From NCBI GenBank assembly GCA_041390025.1, contig JAWKQR010000009.1, positions 90,771 through 154,770 on the forward strand: a DNA stretch of 64,000 nucleotides, written 5' to 3'. The DNA comes from JBFFMO01 sp041390025 (GTDB lineage Bacteria > Myxococcota_A > Bradymonadia > Bradymonadales > Bradymonadaceae). Made by a program: the position numbers and the translations under genes. The notes under the pieces were generated by a model. That model was not told where the DNA came from, made no database searches, and saw only the letters and a program-made list of their open reading frames with translations. Positions 1 to 10,592 of the stretch are shown here, one piece after another (positions within the stretch are counted from its first letter, which is position 1; every line of letters starts with the position of its first letter).

Positions 1-230
1 ACGGCGGTGACTTCGCCACGCGTTGGATGTCCATGCCCGTTATGGGGGGCGTGATCTCCGCCGCCGGCAACGGCGGTCGCTCGTTTGGAGAGACCGCCCT
101 CGACGACCTTCGGCCGCTTGGCAAGGTGTACTCCTACCGCTCACTCATGAAGACAGTGATGGACATGTTAGGATGCGACCACTCCGAGTTTTTCCCCGCT
201 GACGAACCTTTCAACGATTTGGTGACCTGA
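1..230 (+). CDS. C-terminal end of a DUF1501-like (alkaline-phosphatase fold) protein, partial
   Basis: The frame is open from the window edge (it reads through GGDFATRWMSMPVMGG) to a TGA at 228-230, so this is the 3' end of a larger gene and the internal ATG at 27 is not its start. The tail, with a YRSLMKTVMDMLGCDHSEFFP motif, resembles the C-terminus of secreted DUF1501 proteins, which often sit beside haem-motif lipoproteins in Myxococcota and Planctomycetes. The stop overlaps the next ATG by one base (TGATG), so the two genes are probably translationally coupled. The family call rests on only about 75 residues and is an inference; DUF1552 is an alternative. Confidence 0.55.
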   Translation, partial: GGDFATRWMSMPVMGGVISAAGNGGRSFGETALDDLRPLGKVYSYRSLMKTVMDMLGCDHSEFFPADEPFNDLVT

Positions 231-1573
231 TGTGGCGACTTGCGTTGATCCTCAGTCTCGGGCTTTGTTCATGCGGCCCAGACTTCTCAGAGGCCGGCCT
301 CGGAACGGACATCCCCTTTACGCCCGACCGGCCTACCGTACCCACCGGTGATGCGGTCGCGCCTTATCTCGGCTCTGACCCGTATGTACAAGATGCGCAA
401 GAGCGCTTCCGTACGGGGTTGGATGTCCACCGCAAGATTGTGTGGCGCACCTGCACGCCCAACGATGGGGTGTGCCACAACGCCAAGGAATATCCAGACC
501 TGCACACGCCGGCGAACTTTTTGGCGGCGATAGATGCACCCTGCAATGTGCAACCGGGTGAATACGAATCCGTGTACGATCGCTGCGAGCGTCCGGGCGA
601 CCGGTTCAAACTCGACTTCTGGGCGGACTTTGGCCCCTCGATCGAGGTCGGCTGGATCGAACTTATCACGGCCGTCGAAGACGCTGACCCCACGTCAGGC
701 GAGCTCGGGATGAGCACCCCAGGGCTACACGTCCACCTCAAGGAGCCCGTTCGCATCGAGCAGACCGAAGTTTGGGCGCGCGGGCAGTTCCTACGCACGG
801 TGGTGGAGCAGGGCGACGTCGTCTTCGCACAGTTTGAGACCACGTGGCGTGTGCTCGACGGCGGCACACACCTGATCGCTGAGGTCCGCAACTACCAAAC
901 CGATCGCGCCGCCGAGCTCATGCGCCTTGGGATCCGGCAAGGCGACCTGAATCGCAATGGCACGTTCGGCGCAGACCAAGACGCTATCGTGCCCATGATC
1001 AAACGCGGTGACCCTGAACGAAGTTACCTCATCGCCCGCGTGCGTGGGGAAATGGACGGTCTGCGTGTCCCGGGCTCGCGTATGCCGCTCGCAAACCAAC
1101 CGCTGAGCATCGAGGAAATGTTGGCGCTGTTCTGCTTCGTGGAAGGGCTGCCCGGCGAGGGGATGCCCGACCTCGCCGCGCCCGTCGACTACAAGAACTG
1201 CAGCTACAGCGTGGATCCAGGCAGCCTTAACCTCCTCGGGGAGGGCGTGACGTGGAAATCCCGCGTCTCCAAGATTTTGGAGGCGAACTGTGGCGGATGC
1301 CACGGCGGCCCGTCGCCAGACGCGGACCTCAACCTTGTGGGGGATACCGCGTACGAGCGCCTGCTCGGCGATTCGATCCAAAAGCCCGAGATGAAGCTCA
1401 TCGTGCCCGGTGACTTCGAGAATAGCTATCTTTGGTGGAAGCTCACGAATCACAAAGACATTGTGGGACTGCCGATGCCCTTCAATCCTCTCACGGGCGA
1501 GGGGAGCCTTCAGGAAGCCGAGCTTGGCGACATTTCGACATGGATTGCCGCCGGTGCGATCGAGAACGAGTAG
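230..1573 (+). CDS. Lipoprotein with cytochrome c-like haem-binding motifs
   Basis: This 447-residue protein starts with a hydrophobic signal ending in a lipobox (LGLCSC), so it should be exported and lipid-anchored. Two Cys-His clusters are visible: CTPNDGVCH near residue 75, which is a stretched variant, and a canonical CXXCH (CGGCH) near residue 350. The second lies in a context typical of the planctomycete-type cytochrome c domain, followed by an end rich in proline and acidic residues (LPMPFNPLTGEGSL). Covalent haem attachment and an electron-transfer role are inferred from the motifs only. It is coupled to the upstream DUF1501-like gene by a one-base overlap and is convergent with the aminotransferase gene, whose stop codon begins at the very next base. 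Confidence 0.8.
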   Translation: MWRLALILSLGLCSCGPDFSEAGLGTDIPFTPDRPTVPTGDAVAPYLGSDPYVQDAQERFRTGLDVHRKIVWRTCTPNDGVCHNAKEYPDLHTPANFLAAIDAPCNVQPGEYESVYDRCERPGDRFKLDFWADFGPSIEVGWIELITAVEDADPTSGELGMSTPGLHVHLKEPVRIEQTEVWARGQFLRTVVEQGDVVFAQFETTWRVLDGGTHLIAEVRNYQTDRAAELMRLGIRQGDLNRNGTFGADQDAIVPMIKRGDPERSYLIARVRGEMDGLRVPGSRMPLANQPLSIEEMLALFCFVEGLPGEGMPDLAAPVDYKNCSYSVDPGSLNLLGEGVTWKSRVSKILEANCGGCHGGPSPDADLNLVGDTAYERLLGDSIQKPEMKLIVPGDFENSYLWWKLTNHKDIVGLPMPFNPLTGEGSLQEAELGDISTWIAAGAIENE

Positions 1574-2841
1574 CTACTTGTAGCTCTGGATCATCGCCTC
1601 GAGTCGGTCCAACCCACGCTCCAAGCTTTCTTGGTCCGGGCCAAAGCTGAATCGTATGTGGCTCTTAAAGCGGCTCGTGCGGTTGGCGCGCTTGCGTCCG
1701 GGGTTGACGTCAAAGAACTCGCCCGGCACGCAGATGCAACGTGCTTCAAGAGCGGCCCGGAAGAAATCCATGCCGTCGCAGATCGCGTCAGGAAGGTCCT
1801 CGACGCTTCCCAAACATAGAACGTGCCGTCTGGTGGACGCCTGACACGAATCCCCATCGAGGTCAACCGACTCAACAACAACGCCCTTTTTGCGCGAAAC
1901 CGTTTCTGGATCGCGCTGATCTCGGCTTGCACATGTTCGTCGGACAGCAACGGAATGGCGGCTCGTTGAAGCGGTCGACTGGCCCCACCGTCCAAAAACG
2001 AACCCGCACTCGCCAAACGATCGATGACGTCCTTGGGACCCAGTGTCCACGAGACACGCCAACCGGGATAACGCCAGTTCTTGGTAAGGCCGTTGATGAT
2101 CACGATGGGGTCGGTGTTGACGTCCTCCACAAAGCGAGCCGCAGTCGCCTCAAGGTACGCCTTCTGAGGGTCACCGTTCCAGACGTAGTGCTGTAGAACT
2201 CATCGAGGATCAACGTGCAGTCCAACCGCCGCGCGGTCGATACCCAACCACGTAGCGTATCGCCACTGAGCACCTTTCCTGTCGGATTGCACGGATTGGA
2301 CAGCAGGGAGGGCCGAAAGTCCACGGCCCATGATCTCGCGCCTGCTGCTCAAGCGAAAAATCGTAGCCTCGATCCGATCAAGAAGAATCGGGACGGCGAG
2401 AACAGCTTAAACAGGTCGAGCAACTCTTCGTACGCGGTGTAGTCAGCAGGAAATGTCCAAGATGGATCGATCCCAACGACGTGCAGCCACGCGCGTCGGG
2501 CCTGTGCGACCCCTCCCGAAATGGCAGACATTTTCCGCCGTGTATTGCGAAGCCATTCCCTGTCGGAAGGTACGGCTGTAGGTTGTGACGGCTTCACGAA
2601 GCTCCCACAATCCTGCAACAGGCGAATACTGTGGTCATCCACGTCCACATCCACCGACACGCTCAGGTGCACCTCCAGCGCGCCCGCTTCGGGCTGCCCC
2701 TGTCCAAAGTTTGTCCATTCGTCTGACTGGAGACGGTATCCTGGCGCGGGCAGCCTCGTTCATGACGTAAATCACGCCCGTACGAGGAACCTCGCGGAAG
2801 GCCTCGGTGTGGTGTTCCCAGTTGGCCACTTTAAACTCCAA
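1574..2841 (-). CDS. Class I/II pyridoxal-phosphate aminotransferase, interrupted by several frameshifts
   Basis: Successive frames on this strand give one colinear fold-type I aminotransferase: EFKVANWEHHTEAFREV, then GVIYVMNEAARAR, EWTNFGQGQPEAGALEVHLS, DYTAYEELLDLFK, SNPCNPTGKVLSG, LILDEFYS, NGLTKNWRYPGWR (the Lys here is the expected PLP-binding residue) and a C-terminus ending LDRLEAMIQSYK. The frame must change at least six times (near 2740, 2640, 2490, 2330, 2190 and 1815), so no single frame encodes it. The likely start is TTG at 2841, four bases after the stop of the preceding minus-strand gene. The amino donor and substrate cannot be told from the sequence. It is either a decayed gene or a low-quality stretch of assembly; the many frameshifts elsewhere favour the latter. 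Confidence 0.75.
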
Positions 2842-2845
2842 AGTG

Positions 2846-4530
2846 TTAGGGCAGTCGTGCGATCTTCGCGCGAAGTTCGGGAATGGCATATCGTCCAGAC
2901 GAGAACGGAATGGTCAGCCGGATGCGTTCTGCGGCATCCAACGGTCGGTGCGCCCTCAGCGTCATTTGGCAGCCCGCGGAGCAGGTTCGCCACGCGGTCG
3001 GTCTCGTCGGCGCCAGGCTCACGTCGCACCAGCGGATAGATGGTCACCTGCTCTTCGACCCCAAGCTCCAGCACGGCCGTTGAGTCGTTGCATACGCCGA
3101 GCTGTCCGTAGCCTCCCATCGGCAAGCCACGGCCTTCATCCTCCCACCGCTGGCGAAGCTCGCCAGCGAGCACAAAGATGTCGCGGATCTTCGCGGCGTC
3201 ACCCGCTGCTGAGCTGTAGGTGTAAAGGTCGCGTCCGCCTGACCACACAGGGCGAAGGTCGGATACCGCACGGAAACTCGTGCCGTTAGATACGCCCATG
3301 TAGTACATGATGTCGACGTTGACCAAGGGGCCACGGATGCTGAAGTTGTGATGCGTGTGGGGTGAAGGCAACGCGAAGGTCTCGCCGTCGCCGATGTCGA
3401 TGCCCGTGTCGAGCCACGCGGCCGCCCGCACCGCTTTCCCCTTGTACCAAAGCCCCAAGAAGTTCGCGAAATAACGGGTGTTTGTGACCTCGATGGTGTG
3501 CCCAGAGGCGTAAAGAGCGTCGATCACCTCGCCGATGGTACGGTACGTCTCGTCGCCGTTGACGACTTCTGAGCCGTTGTTCAACGCGAGGTTGTTCAGC
3601 ACGTCTGCGAAATCTTTGCGCGTTTTGAAGTTCACAATCGCCACGACTCAGGTCTGCCCAGCCACCCGTCAACAGCGTCGGTATGTTTGGGTTCACAGGG
3701 GCCAGAGTCGGCTGCGACGGCGCACAGTCTTTTTCGACAAGCGCTTGAACGTCAAACTTGACGGCTCCCGGAGCGTCACCTGATGGCGTGGCGAACTCAA
3801 GCAGGCCCTGAGCAGTTGCACAGCCGCGAGCGGCAGAACAGGGAAGGCTTCGGGAACGCCGTTCTCGAGGATTTGGTCGGCCTGCGATTTCACCGCAGCG
3901 GCGATGTTCGGGTCATCGATGAGTCCGGGCAAGCTCTGCGACAACAACTGTTGCACGCCTTCGTCGCCAATGTCCGCGCGCAAATCGTCGATTCACTCTG
4001 CAGCGAGATTTCGGGCATCTCGCAGTTCTCTAAACAGCTGTAGCGCAGGTCGTAAGCGCCTTGCGGACCATTCTCGCCGGCGATGAAGTCAAACGACGAG
4101 ACCAAGATTCGGTACGCGCCGCCTTTCTCGAATGTCACCTTCAGCGCACTGTTTGTCCCGTCGGCGTCGTCGTTAAACGCCAAGATCTCGTCGGTGCCCA
4201 AGGAAGGCCCTTCCACCATAAGGTAGGTGTCGAAGTCGCCTCGATTTGGACCGACACCTCGATGGTCTGACCGCCACGCGCATGCGGTGCGCGCGCAAAA
4301 ATCCGTTGGTGAACTGTCCCTGAAAACGACTGGATGCGATCACCCGAGTTCGGGTTGTTCGACGGACGGATCCGCCCCACCTCAGAAATCGCGAGCGCTT
4401 CGGCATCCCCTTTGCCCCCCAAATCGGGCGAAAAACCGTTCTTCGCGTTGCTCGCCGTTCCATCATCGGAGCACGCTGCGCCGGTCAACGCGAGAACACA
4501 CACTGCCATCCAACCAAAATTGCGAATCAT
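2846..4530 (-). CDS. Lipoprotein with a PPC-like domain, interrupted by frameshifts
   Basis: A signal peptide with lipobox (LALTGAACS) starts at 4530. The next part holds a PPC-like beta-domain (VEGPSLGTDEILAFNDDADG, then a segment ending YDLRYSC), followed by an alpha-helical stretch (QQLLSQSLPGLIDDPNIAAA) and a long C-terminal part including NFSIRGPLVNVDIMYYMG and DRVANLLRGL. The protein would be about 560 residues. Joining the pieces needs frame changes near 4190, 3998, 3800, 3650 and 2945; after the last one the frame runs through PFSSGRYAIPELRAKIARLP to a TAA at 2846. I do not recognise the C-terminal half. It should face the periplasm or cell surface. It lies between the MFS/spermidine synthase and the aminotransferase on the same strand with short spacers, probably one transcript. 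Confidence 0.65.
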
Positions 4531-4594
4531 TCGTCACTCCAAAGTAAATCAGCGCCGCAACGTAACATTTCGGTGGGAAGAAATGAAGAATCTG

Positions 4595-6752
4595 TCAGCG
4601 CCAGTACGGTAGAATGTTGGCGTAGTCGTCGGTCCACACACTCGAGGCGTTGGGTTGGCCGACTTTCCAGTCGCTTTGCGCGGATTTCAGCGGGGCAAGA
4701 TCCGCGGGCGTTCGTGCAACCGCGACCCAGTCACTCGCGGTGACGCCCATCTTCACGTCATGACTTTCACGTGGCCAGTGCACCTGCGTCAGGCTCGCCC
4801 AACCCAGCGAGGCGGCCGCGTTGATGACGATCTGTTGGACATCGATGTACTTGTTTGAGCAATGAAACAGCAGCCAACCGTCCGGGGTGGTGTGATCCAT
4901 GTAGAGTTGCAGCGCCTCACGCGTGAGCAGATGCACGGGGACTGAGTCCGAAGAGTACGCGTCGAGCACCAGCATTCGGTACTTCCCGTTCGCCTCGCGC
5001 TCCAAGAGTTTGCGGCCATCGCCGACCTTGACATGGATGGTCCCGGCAGAGTTTTCGATGAACGAAAAGCGATCCGGGTTTTGAGCGAGTTCGGCCACCA
5101 CTGGGTCGATCTCGAAAAAATCGAACACTTGGCCACGCTGCGCGTACGTCGCGAGCGTTCCAACCCCGAGTCCAATCAAACCTACCGGCCGCGTATCTCG
5201 GGTGCGGGCCAACACGTCGAACGTCTGCCCAATAGGGCTTCTGAGCGAGTAGTACGTCCCTGGCAGATGATCGAGGTCGTCCGTGCGCATCTGCGCTCCG
5301 TGAATAATACGGCCATGAAACAGGGTGTTCTGCGGGCCAAGCTCGGTCTCCGATTGCGCCACGCGATAGATTCCATACGGACTGCGAATGCGTTCGAGCA
5401 GGTTCGTGTCAAACGGACGCCACGAGAAGACCACGAACAAGATCGCCACGGAGTGGATGCCGAGCATGGGTTGCCCAAACCACAGGACCAGCGGTACGGC
5501 GCCGGCTACCGCGAGGGCCACCGCATACATCGTCCCGCTGTTGGAAAACGTCCCCAAACCAAAGAGCACGGCCTCAACGGCGACCACCAACACACCCACG
5601 GTGACGACGTTCGCTCGACCGAACGCAAGCCGCGGAATCTTCGTCCCAACGACCACCATCGCAATGGCCAGCGCGAGCGGGTACTCAAAAGGGCGATTGA
5701 AGATTTCAGGCGCCACAAATGCGTTGAACGCGCCGCCCAACACGCCACCTAACGACATCCAAACATAGAACTCCGTGAGGTCGTTGGCGGCCGGGCGCGC
5801 GTCGACCAATGACTGGTGGAACGCCAGCGCGACGGCAAACAGCGTGACCAGGTGCAAGGGAATCGCCAACCACGCGTCACCCACGACGCCGCCCGATGAC
5901 GAGACCGCCACGATCAGGGTCAACACGAACGCGATTTGATGCGTAGTCTGCGTGCTGAAGACTCGGCGTGCTGCGAACGCAAAGATAAAAGTCGCCAGGT
6001 AGGCTGCCAGCGGCAAGACCCAAAGCAAGGGCAGGGCTGCGACATCGGAGGTCAGGAACGTGGTGCAACCAAGCAGCAAGCTTGACGGCACGGCAGCCCA
6101 CCCGAGCCACTTCAAACGGGTTCTCCAGTCGGTCGAGCTCGACGTTTGAGCAGCGTCGCTCACCGTGTCGGACGCGATCACGCGGGTTGACGCGGCGATC
6201 CCCACGATCAACAGCGCAAAGCCGCCCGTCCACGCCACCGCCTGTTGAGAGATTCCAAGCCACGGCTCCACCAGTATCGGGTAGCCGAGCAAGGCAAGCA
6301 GGCTCCCGATGTTACTCGCGGCGTACAGACGGTAAGGATTGTCGCGGTCTGGTGCGTTTGACGCCGCATACCACCGCTGCAACGTGGGGGCGTTGCTCGA
6401 AAGCACAAAAAAGGGAACGCCGATCCCCAGCGCGAGCGACTTCGCCACTTGCTGCCACGGCTCCCAGTCCGAGTCCGACACCGACAGCGCGAACGGCAAC
6501 CACGCCAAAGCCACAATATGGAGCGCAGCGTGAACGTACGATTGTCGCCGAAGGCCCAGCAGTCGAATGGAGTAGTGCGCGTACAGGTAACCAAGCAGCA
6601 GCGTTGCTTGGAAGAACACCATCGCCGTGTTCCAGACCAGCGATGAGCCTCCGAACTTCTGGAAGCAACATGCGTCCGGCCAGCGGCTGGACGACAAAAA
6701 GCAGAAGTGCCGAAAGGAAAATCGTCGGAGGGATGACAAGATTTCGCAACAT
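4595..6752 (-). CDS. Fused MFS-type membrane protein / spermidine synthase-like methyltransferase fold
   Basis: The first two thirds contain about a dozen hydrophobic segments (for example IPPTIFLSALLLFVVQPLAG and the VLSSNAPTLQRWY loop); the last third is a spermidine synthase-like Rossmann domain with VGLIGLGVGTLATYA, DFFEIDPVV, VGDGRKLL and MLVLDAYSSDSVPVHLLT. This matches the widespread fused MFS/spermidine synthase family, whose substrate is mostly unknown. The natural start is ATG at 6752 (MLRNLVIPP); one base is missing near 6662, where LLPEV must shift frame into QKFGGSSLVWNTAMVF. Total length is about 718 residues. The substrate-binding residues of true polyamine synthases were not checked, so polyamine production is not claimed. 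Confidence 0.85.
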
Positions 6753-6762
6753 GAGTCCCCGA

Positions 6763-7140
6763 TTAGGGTGTCGAGGCCATACGCTCGAAGGCCACGTCAA
6801 AGGTGTGGCGGCACGTGTAGCCGTCATCGCACGTCACTTTGAAGATCCCCGTGCCGTCATGAAACTCCGTTCCGTCGACGTCAGCGCTGATGTCCATGAT
6901 CAACAAACATCCACTCGCTTCGCCGTCGACCGTGGTCACAAATCGTCGGCATTCTGACGCCTTAGGGATCTCGATGGAATCGGAGTAGCCATCGAATTGA
7001 GCCACAATCTGCTCCGAACAGTCTCCAGAGTTTGCCTTCAGCGACATGGTGTAGGCGCCCTCGGGGATGTAGCAGGTCTTTTTGCATCCCGTGGCGAGCA
7101 CACAAAAGATTCCAACGAACACGACGCCGAGTGTTTTCAT
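6763..7140 (-). CDS. Small lipoprotein, function unknown
   Basis: This 125-residue protein has a signal peptide with lipobox (VLATGCKK), starting at ATG 7140. The mature part has several Cys residues (CYIPEG, SGDCSEQI, ECRRF, DDGYTCRH) and looks like a small disulfide-stabilised beta-domain, but I recognise no family. It is first in the minus-strand set leading into the MFS/spermidine synthase gene ten bases downstream, and is divergent from bioD. Confidence 0.7.
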   Translation of the reverse strand: MKTLGVVFVGIFCVLATGCKKTCYIPEGAYTMSLKANSGDCSEQIVAQFDGYSDSIEIPKASECRRFVTTVDGEASGCLLIMDISADVDGTEFHDGTGIFKVTCDDGYTCRHTFDVAFERMASTP

Positions 7141-7286
7141 CTGCCAACCTCCGAATGGCGCATCATTTCGCACGTGGTCCACTTTGGCAACGCAGGCGCG
7201 ATGCGCAAATGTGTGTCGACACGTGCGTGGTCGACGGTGCTTGCTCCGCCGCGTTGATGTGGTGTCTGATGTCACGTACGCATCGT

Positions 7287-7291
7287 GGAGG
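7287..7291 (+). promoter_or_regulatory. Ribosome binding site that decides the bioD start
   Basis: A GGAGG lies five bases before ATG 7297. It overlaps the possible upstream GTG start at 7285, so 7297 is preferred. Confidence 0.6.
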
Positions 7292-7296
7292 TTCGG

Positions 7297-7968
7297 ATGG
7301 GACGCGTGGTGATCGTGGCGGGCACGGACACGGAAGTGGGCAAGACGTTTGTCTGCGCCGCGCTGGCGACACGTCTTGTGCAGCAGGGGTTTTCCACCCT
7401 CGCGGTCAAACCGGTGGAGTGTGGCGTGTCCGGCGAGGTCCGCGACGACGAGGACGGCGCCATTCTGGCGTCTGCGACCTCTCAAGCGTCGCCCAAAGAG
7501 GCGTTACAGCGCCTCAAGGCCCCGTTGGCCCCGCCCGATGCCGCGGACTTGGAACGCGTGGTCCTAGAGGCGGGGCGATGGATCGGCGCAATCCGTGGCT
7601 GGCAACGCGTTCACGACATCGTGCTCGTTGAGGGCGTCGGGGGCCTGATGTCGCCGCTCACGTGGAATGAATCCGCGCTCACGATGGCACAGCGGCTTGA
7701 TGCGAGGGTTTTGTTGGTGGCTTCGGACAGACTCGGCACACTCAATCACACACTTCTGTGTTTGCACGCGTTGACGACGCATGATGTTCCCGTCGCTGGG
7801 GTCGTCTTTTCGGCGCCCGCCGAGTCCGACCGATCGACGGGCCGAAACGCGTCTGCGTTGGCTCGCTTGTCGGGCATTCGGCGCATCGTTTCCATCCCAG
7901 GCATGGACACATGGCAGTCCGCTGCCCCAATCATGGATGCCGTTATCCCTTGGGTGCTTGACCCATAG
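7297..7968 (+). CDS. bioD: ATP-dependent dethiobiotin synthetase
   Basis: BioD catalyses the penultimate step of biotin synthesis, closing the ureido ring on 7,8-diaminononanoate with CO2 and ATP in the cytoplasm. The protein (223 residues, normal for the family) opens with the P-loop GTDTEVGKT, followed by TLAVKPVECG, the switch-like VEGVGGLMSPL and DRLGTLNHTLL, all typical of BioD. ATG 7297 is chosen because a GGAGG lies just upstream. No other biotin gene is visible nearby; it is flanked by lipoprotein genes. It reads cleanly in one frame despite the many broken neighbours. Confidence 0.93.
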   Translation: MGRVVIVAGTDTEVGKTFVCAALATRLVQQGFSTLAVKPVECGVSGEVRDDEDGAILASATSQASPKEALQRLKAPLAPPDAADLERVVLEAGRWIGAIRGWQRVHDIVLVEGVGGLMSPLTWNESALTMAQRLDARVLLVASDRLGTLNHTLLCLHALTTHDVPVAGVVFSAPAESDRSTGRNASALARLSGIRRIVSIPGMDTWQSAAPIMDAVIPWVLDP

Positions 7969-8043
7969 TGCGAACGGTGGGCGGGGATTGCTCCAAGAAG
8001 TGCAGTGGGGTACGCTCATGGGCAATCGAGCATGGAAGTGTTT

Positions 8044-8526
8044 ATGAAGTTCGTGATGATACTTCTGTTGATGGTTGTGGGTTGTGTCCCCGGCGACCCA
8101 ACATTTAACGTCACCGTGTGCGGCGACGTCGAGATCCCGGGCGACGTCGATGCGTATCGAATCGTCATTTACGATGCAGACCTCAACGATGAGGTCGTGT
8201 CCGGTGGAGAGGACCTCGTGACATGCCCCGGCGATGTCGTGCGCTCGCTTCCTCGTCGTTCCGAATTTACCGCGGTCGCGGGCGAAACGTGGGTACGCGT
8301 TCAAGGACTCAAGCAAGGTGTGGTCCGAACCACGTTTGACCGACGTGTGCGGGCTGAGGACGGCGAAGACGTCTCGATCCGCGTGGGAATGACGCGGGCC
8401 TGTTGGGGATCAATTGCCCCAAAGGCCAAACATGCTTTGACGGGGCACGTGCGGCCGCAAAGTTCGATTCCGATGGGTCGGTGTGCTCAGCGTTGCGCTT
8501 CGTCGTCGAGCCCAGGATGCGGATGA
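8044..8526 (+). CDS. Small lipoprotein with a Cys-rich C-terminus, frameshifted
   Basis: ATG 8044 opens a signal peptide with lipobox (LLMVVGCVPG). The body is an acidic beta-rich domain (VCGDVEIPGDVDAYRIVIYD) found in one frame to about 8405; the next base shift gives the Cys motif GINCPKGQTCFDG. The 3' end is uncertain: the nearest stop in the original frame is at 8526 and the next gene starts at 8548. I recognise no family. It is probably co-transcribed with the following VWA-like/TSP3 lipoprotein, and the CxxxxTC-type motif is common in myxobacterial surface proteins. Confidence 0.6.
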   Translation: MKFVMILLLMVVGCVPGDPTFNVTVCGDVEIPGDVDAYRIVIYDADLNDEVVSGGEDLVTCPGDVVRSLPRRSEFTAVAGETWVRVQGLKQGVVRTTFDRRVRAEDGEDVSIRVGMTRACWGSIAPKAKHALTGHVRPQSSIPMGRCAQRCASSSSPGCG

Positions 8527-8547
8527 CACCCCGTTTTGCACGCCGGA

Positions 8548-10504
8548 ATGTCGGAGGAACACCGGAGTTGGTTACGTCTCATCGCGTTGCTGCCTGTGCT
8601 GGCCGGATGCACGGACACGAATTTGTACTCCCGCGAGGCCTCGCAAAGAAGCCAGTCGCGTGGCGCTTGCCATTGTGTGTACCGAAGACCCGCAGAAGCG
8701 CGGTTCCCCGGTCAAGGTTGTGCTGCTCGTCGACCAAGCGCCCGGGCCGCCTTTAGCTCCTTTGACCCGGCGGGGCTGTGCAGCCCCATGGGAGACTTCG
8801 GGTCAAACGCCTGAACTAGCGGTGGAGTTTGCCGTCATTGGCTACGGCTCAACTCCGCGAAAATACGCGCCAGTGGATGCAGCTTCACGCGCAACCCCGG
8901 TGAGCTTTTTGCGGCGGTCGCGAGTCTGTCGCTCCCGCAGCCATGCGCAAATAAACGACCACCAATGAGTACCATTGCGATGTGCTGCACTGCGCGAGCT
9001 TCTTGATTGAGGGGGATATCGCCCAACTTCGCGGGGACCGGGTGCTTACGCAATACGTGATCATCCACGTCAATGCGCTGGACGTCATCAGCCTGTGGCC
9101 GACGGCATCCTGTGCTGCCAGCCCGACGACACGGCATGCATCGATTCGAGCGCCGGGCCGTCAGGAACCTGCGAGATTCAGGTCAGCACGGACGAAGTTG
9201 CCGCCCTACGAGACCGCGTGGTCTGCTTGGCGCGGCCGGGTTGCGGCATCACCATTCACTTCCCGGCGCCGAGGTGGCGCCCAATGAACCGCTAAACGAC
9301 CAGGTCCAGGAGGCCATGGAGAAGATGGTTTTCGCAGGTGGCAGAACCCTACCAGCGCTTCAACGCCATTGGTGGTCTCTCCACCCCTGCTTTTGAGGTC
9401 TTGAACCTGCGGACCGTCTTGAATGCCAAACTTCTCCTCGCCGCAAATCTGAACGCCAAACCTGGGCCAACCGGCCCCCAGATCGATACCGACGGGGACG
9501 GTCTGTCGGACGAAGAAGAGATCGCGCTGGGCACATCCCCTGGGAACCGCGACTCCGATGGGGACGGCATCTCAGACCGAGTGGAGTCATTCGCAGGATT
9601 GGATCCGCTCGTCCCAGAAAATCCCCTGCCGCCGACCTGTCGCAACATTGTGCCTGGCGCAGACCAAGACCTCGACACGCTCTCCGACTGCGATGAGCTT
9701 CTGCTCGGGACCGAACCCACGCTCGTAGACACCGATGGCGACGGGATGCCAGACCCTCTTGAGGTGCTCTCGGCAACCGATTACGTCAATCGAGATGCCG
9801 AAAAGGACACGGATGGGGACGGTGTCAACAACGGTGACGAGATCCTGCAGCACAGCGATCCACGCAGCACCGACGCCCGTTACCACCTTTCGTTTGGTTA
9901 CCGATACGAGATCGAGGACGAAGGCTTTGTCCGCGAAAAATTCGCATCAACGCCCGAGCGAATCACTGGCGTCGTCATCCCCGCCGTGTCAGGAGGGACC
10001 ACACCCGGCGTGGGGACCCTGCGTTTTGACCCCACCGACCAGTCGCTGCGCTGGCAAGATGCCGGTGATGCCGATCCCGGGCCGCCGATTGTGGTCTCAA
10101 AGGGTGGGCGGTTCACGCTTCCGTCAAGTTCGTTTTCTGAGGTCCAAAAGGATGAGGGGCGATTCATTGAAGTCCTCGTCGACCCCATCAACTTACCCCC
10201 GGTCAACGACACGGAGTCGATCCGCGTCGTCTTTCGGGATCGCCAGTGCCTAAACTACACCATCCGCAACATTCAATTGATGAATACGGGCGCGCTTGAC
10301 CTCTATCCCGACGAACCCGGGGTCAACAACGTGTGGCTCTATCTGGCGCAAGGTCCGGAGGGGCGGCCCACCGCGCCGGGGCCGTTTCGAATGAGCCAGC
10401 TTATCTTTACGTATGAACCTCCCAATCGACGTGATCCCGACGACGCCGTCCTCTTGATCGGGGACGAGGAGTTCGTGCGTCCCGAGATCCGGCCTCGCCC
10501 CTGA
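8548..10504 (+). CDS. Lipoprotein with VWA-like N-terminus, TSP3 repeats and conserved C-terminal domain; frameshifted
   Basis: The start ATG 8548 gives a lipobox signal (LLPVLAGCTD). Fragments in several frames between 8630 and 9340 make a VWA-like domain (PVKVVLLVDQAPGP, VLTQYVIIHVN, DGILCCQPDDTACIDSSAG). From 9338 on it is clean: LNLRTVLNAKLLLAAN, then calcium-binding TSP3-type repeats (DTDGDGLSDEEE, DSDGDGISD, DQDLDTLSDCDE, DTDGDGMPD, DTDGDGVNNGDE), then a beta-rich C-terminal domain beginning near CLNYTIRNIQLM. The same order is seen in the two lipoproteins at 26965-28983 and 28983-31130, so they are paralogues. Here the metal-site motif DxSxS of VWA is replaced by DQAPG, so metal binding there is doubtful. 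The likely role is a surface adhesive or structural protein. Confidence 0.75.
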
Positions 10505-10592
10505 AGCTAACTTGCGTCGCCGCTTTTTACCGTGATAACTTGCCGACGAAAGACAGACAAACCAAACATCTCCACATCGAACCGGGAATGAA

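Noticed and set aside
1574..2841. The aminotransferase as a true pseudogene
   Set aside because: Not excluded, but the same kind of frameshift occurs in essential genes of the window, so a sequencing cause is preferred until reads are checked.
9480..9850. Possible DNA tandem repeats in the Asp-rich regions
   Set aside because: These are TSP3 protein motifs with differing codons and irregular spacing, not tandem DNA repeats or a CRISPR array.
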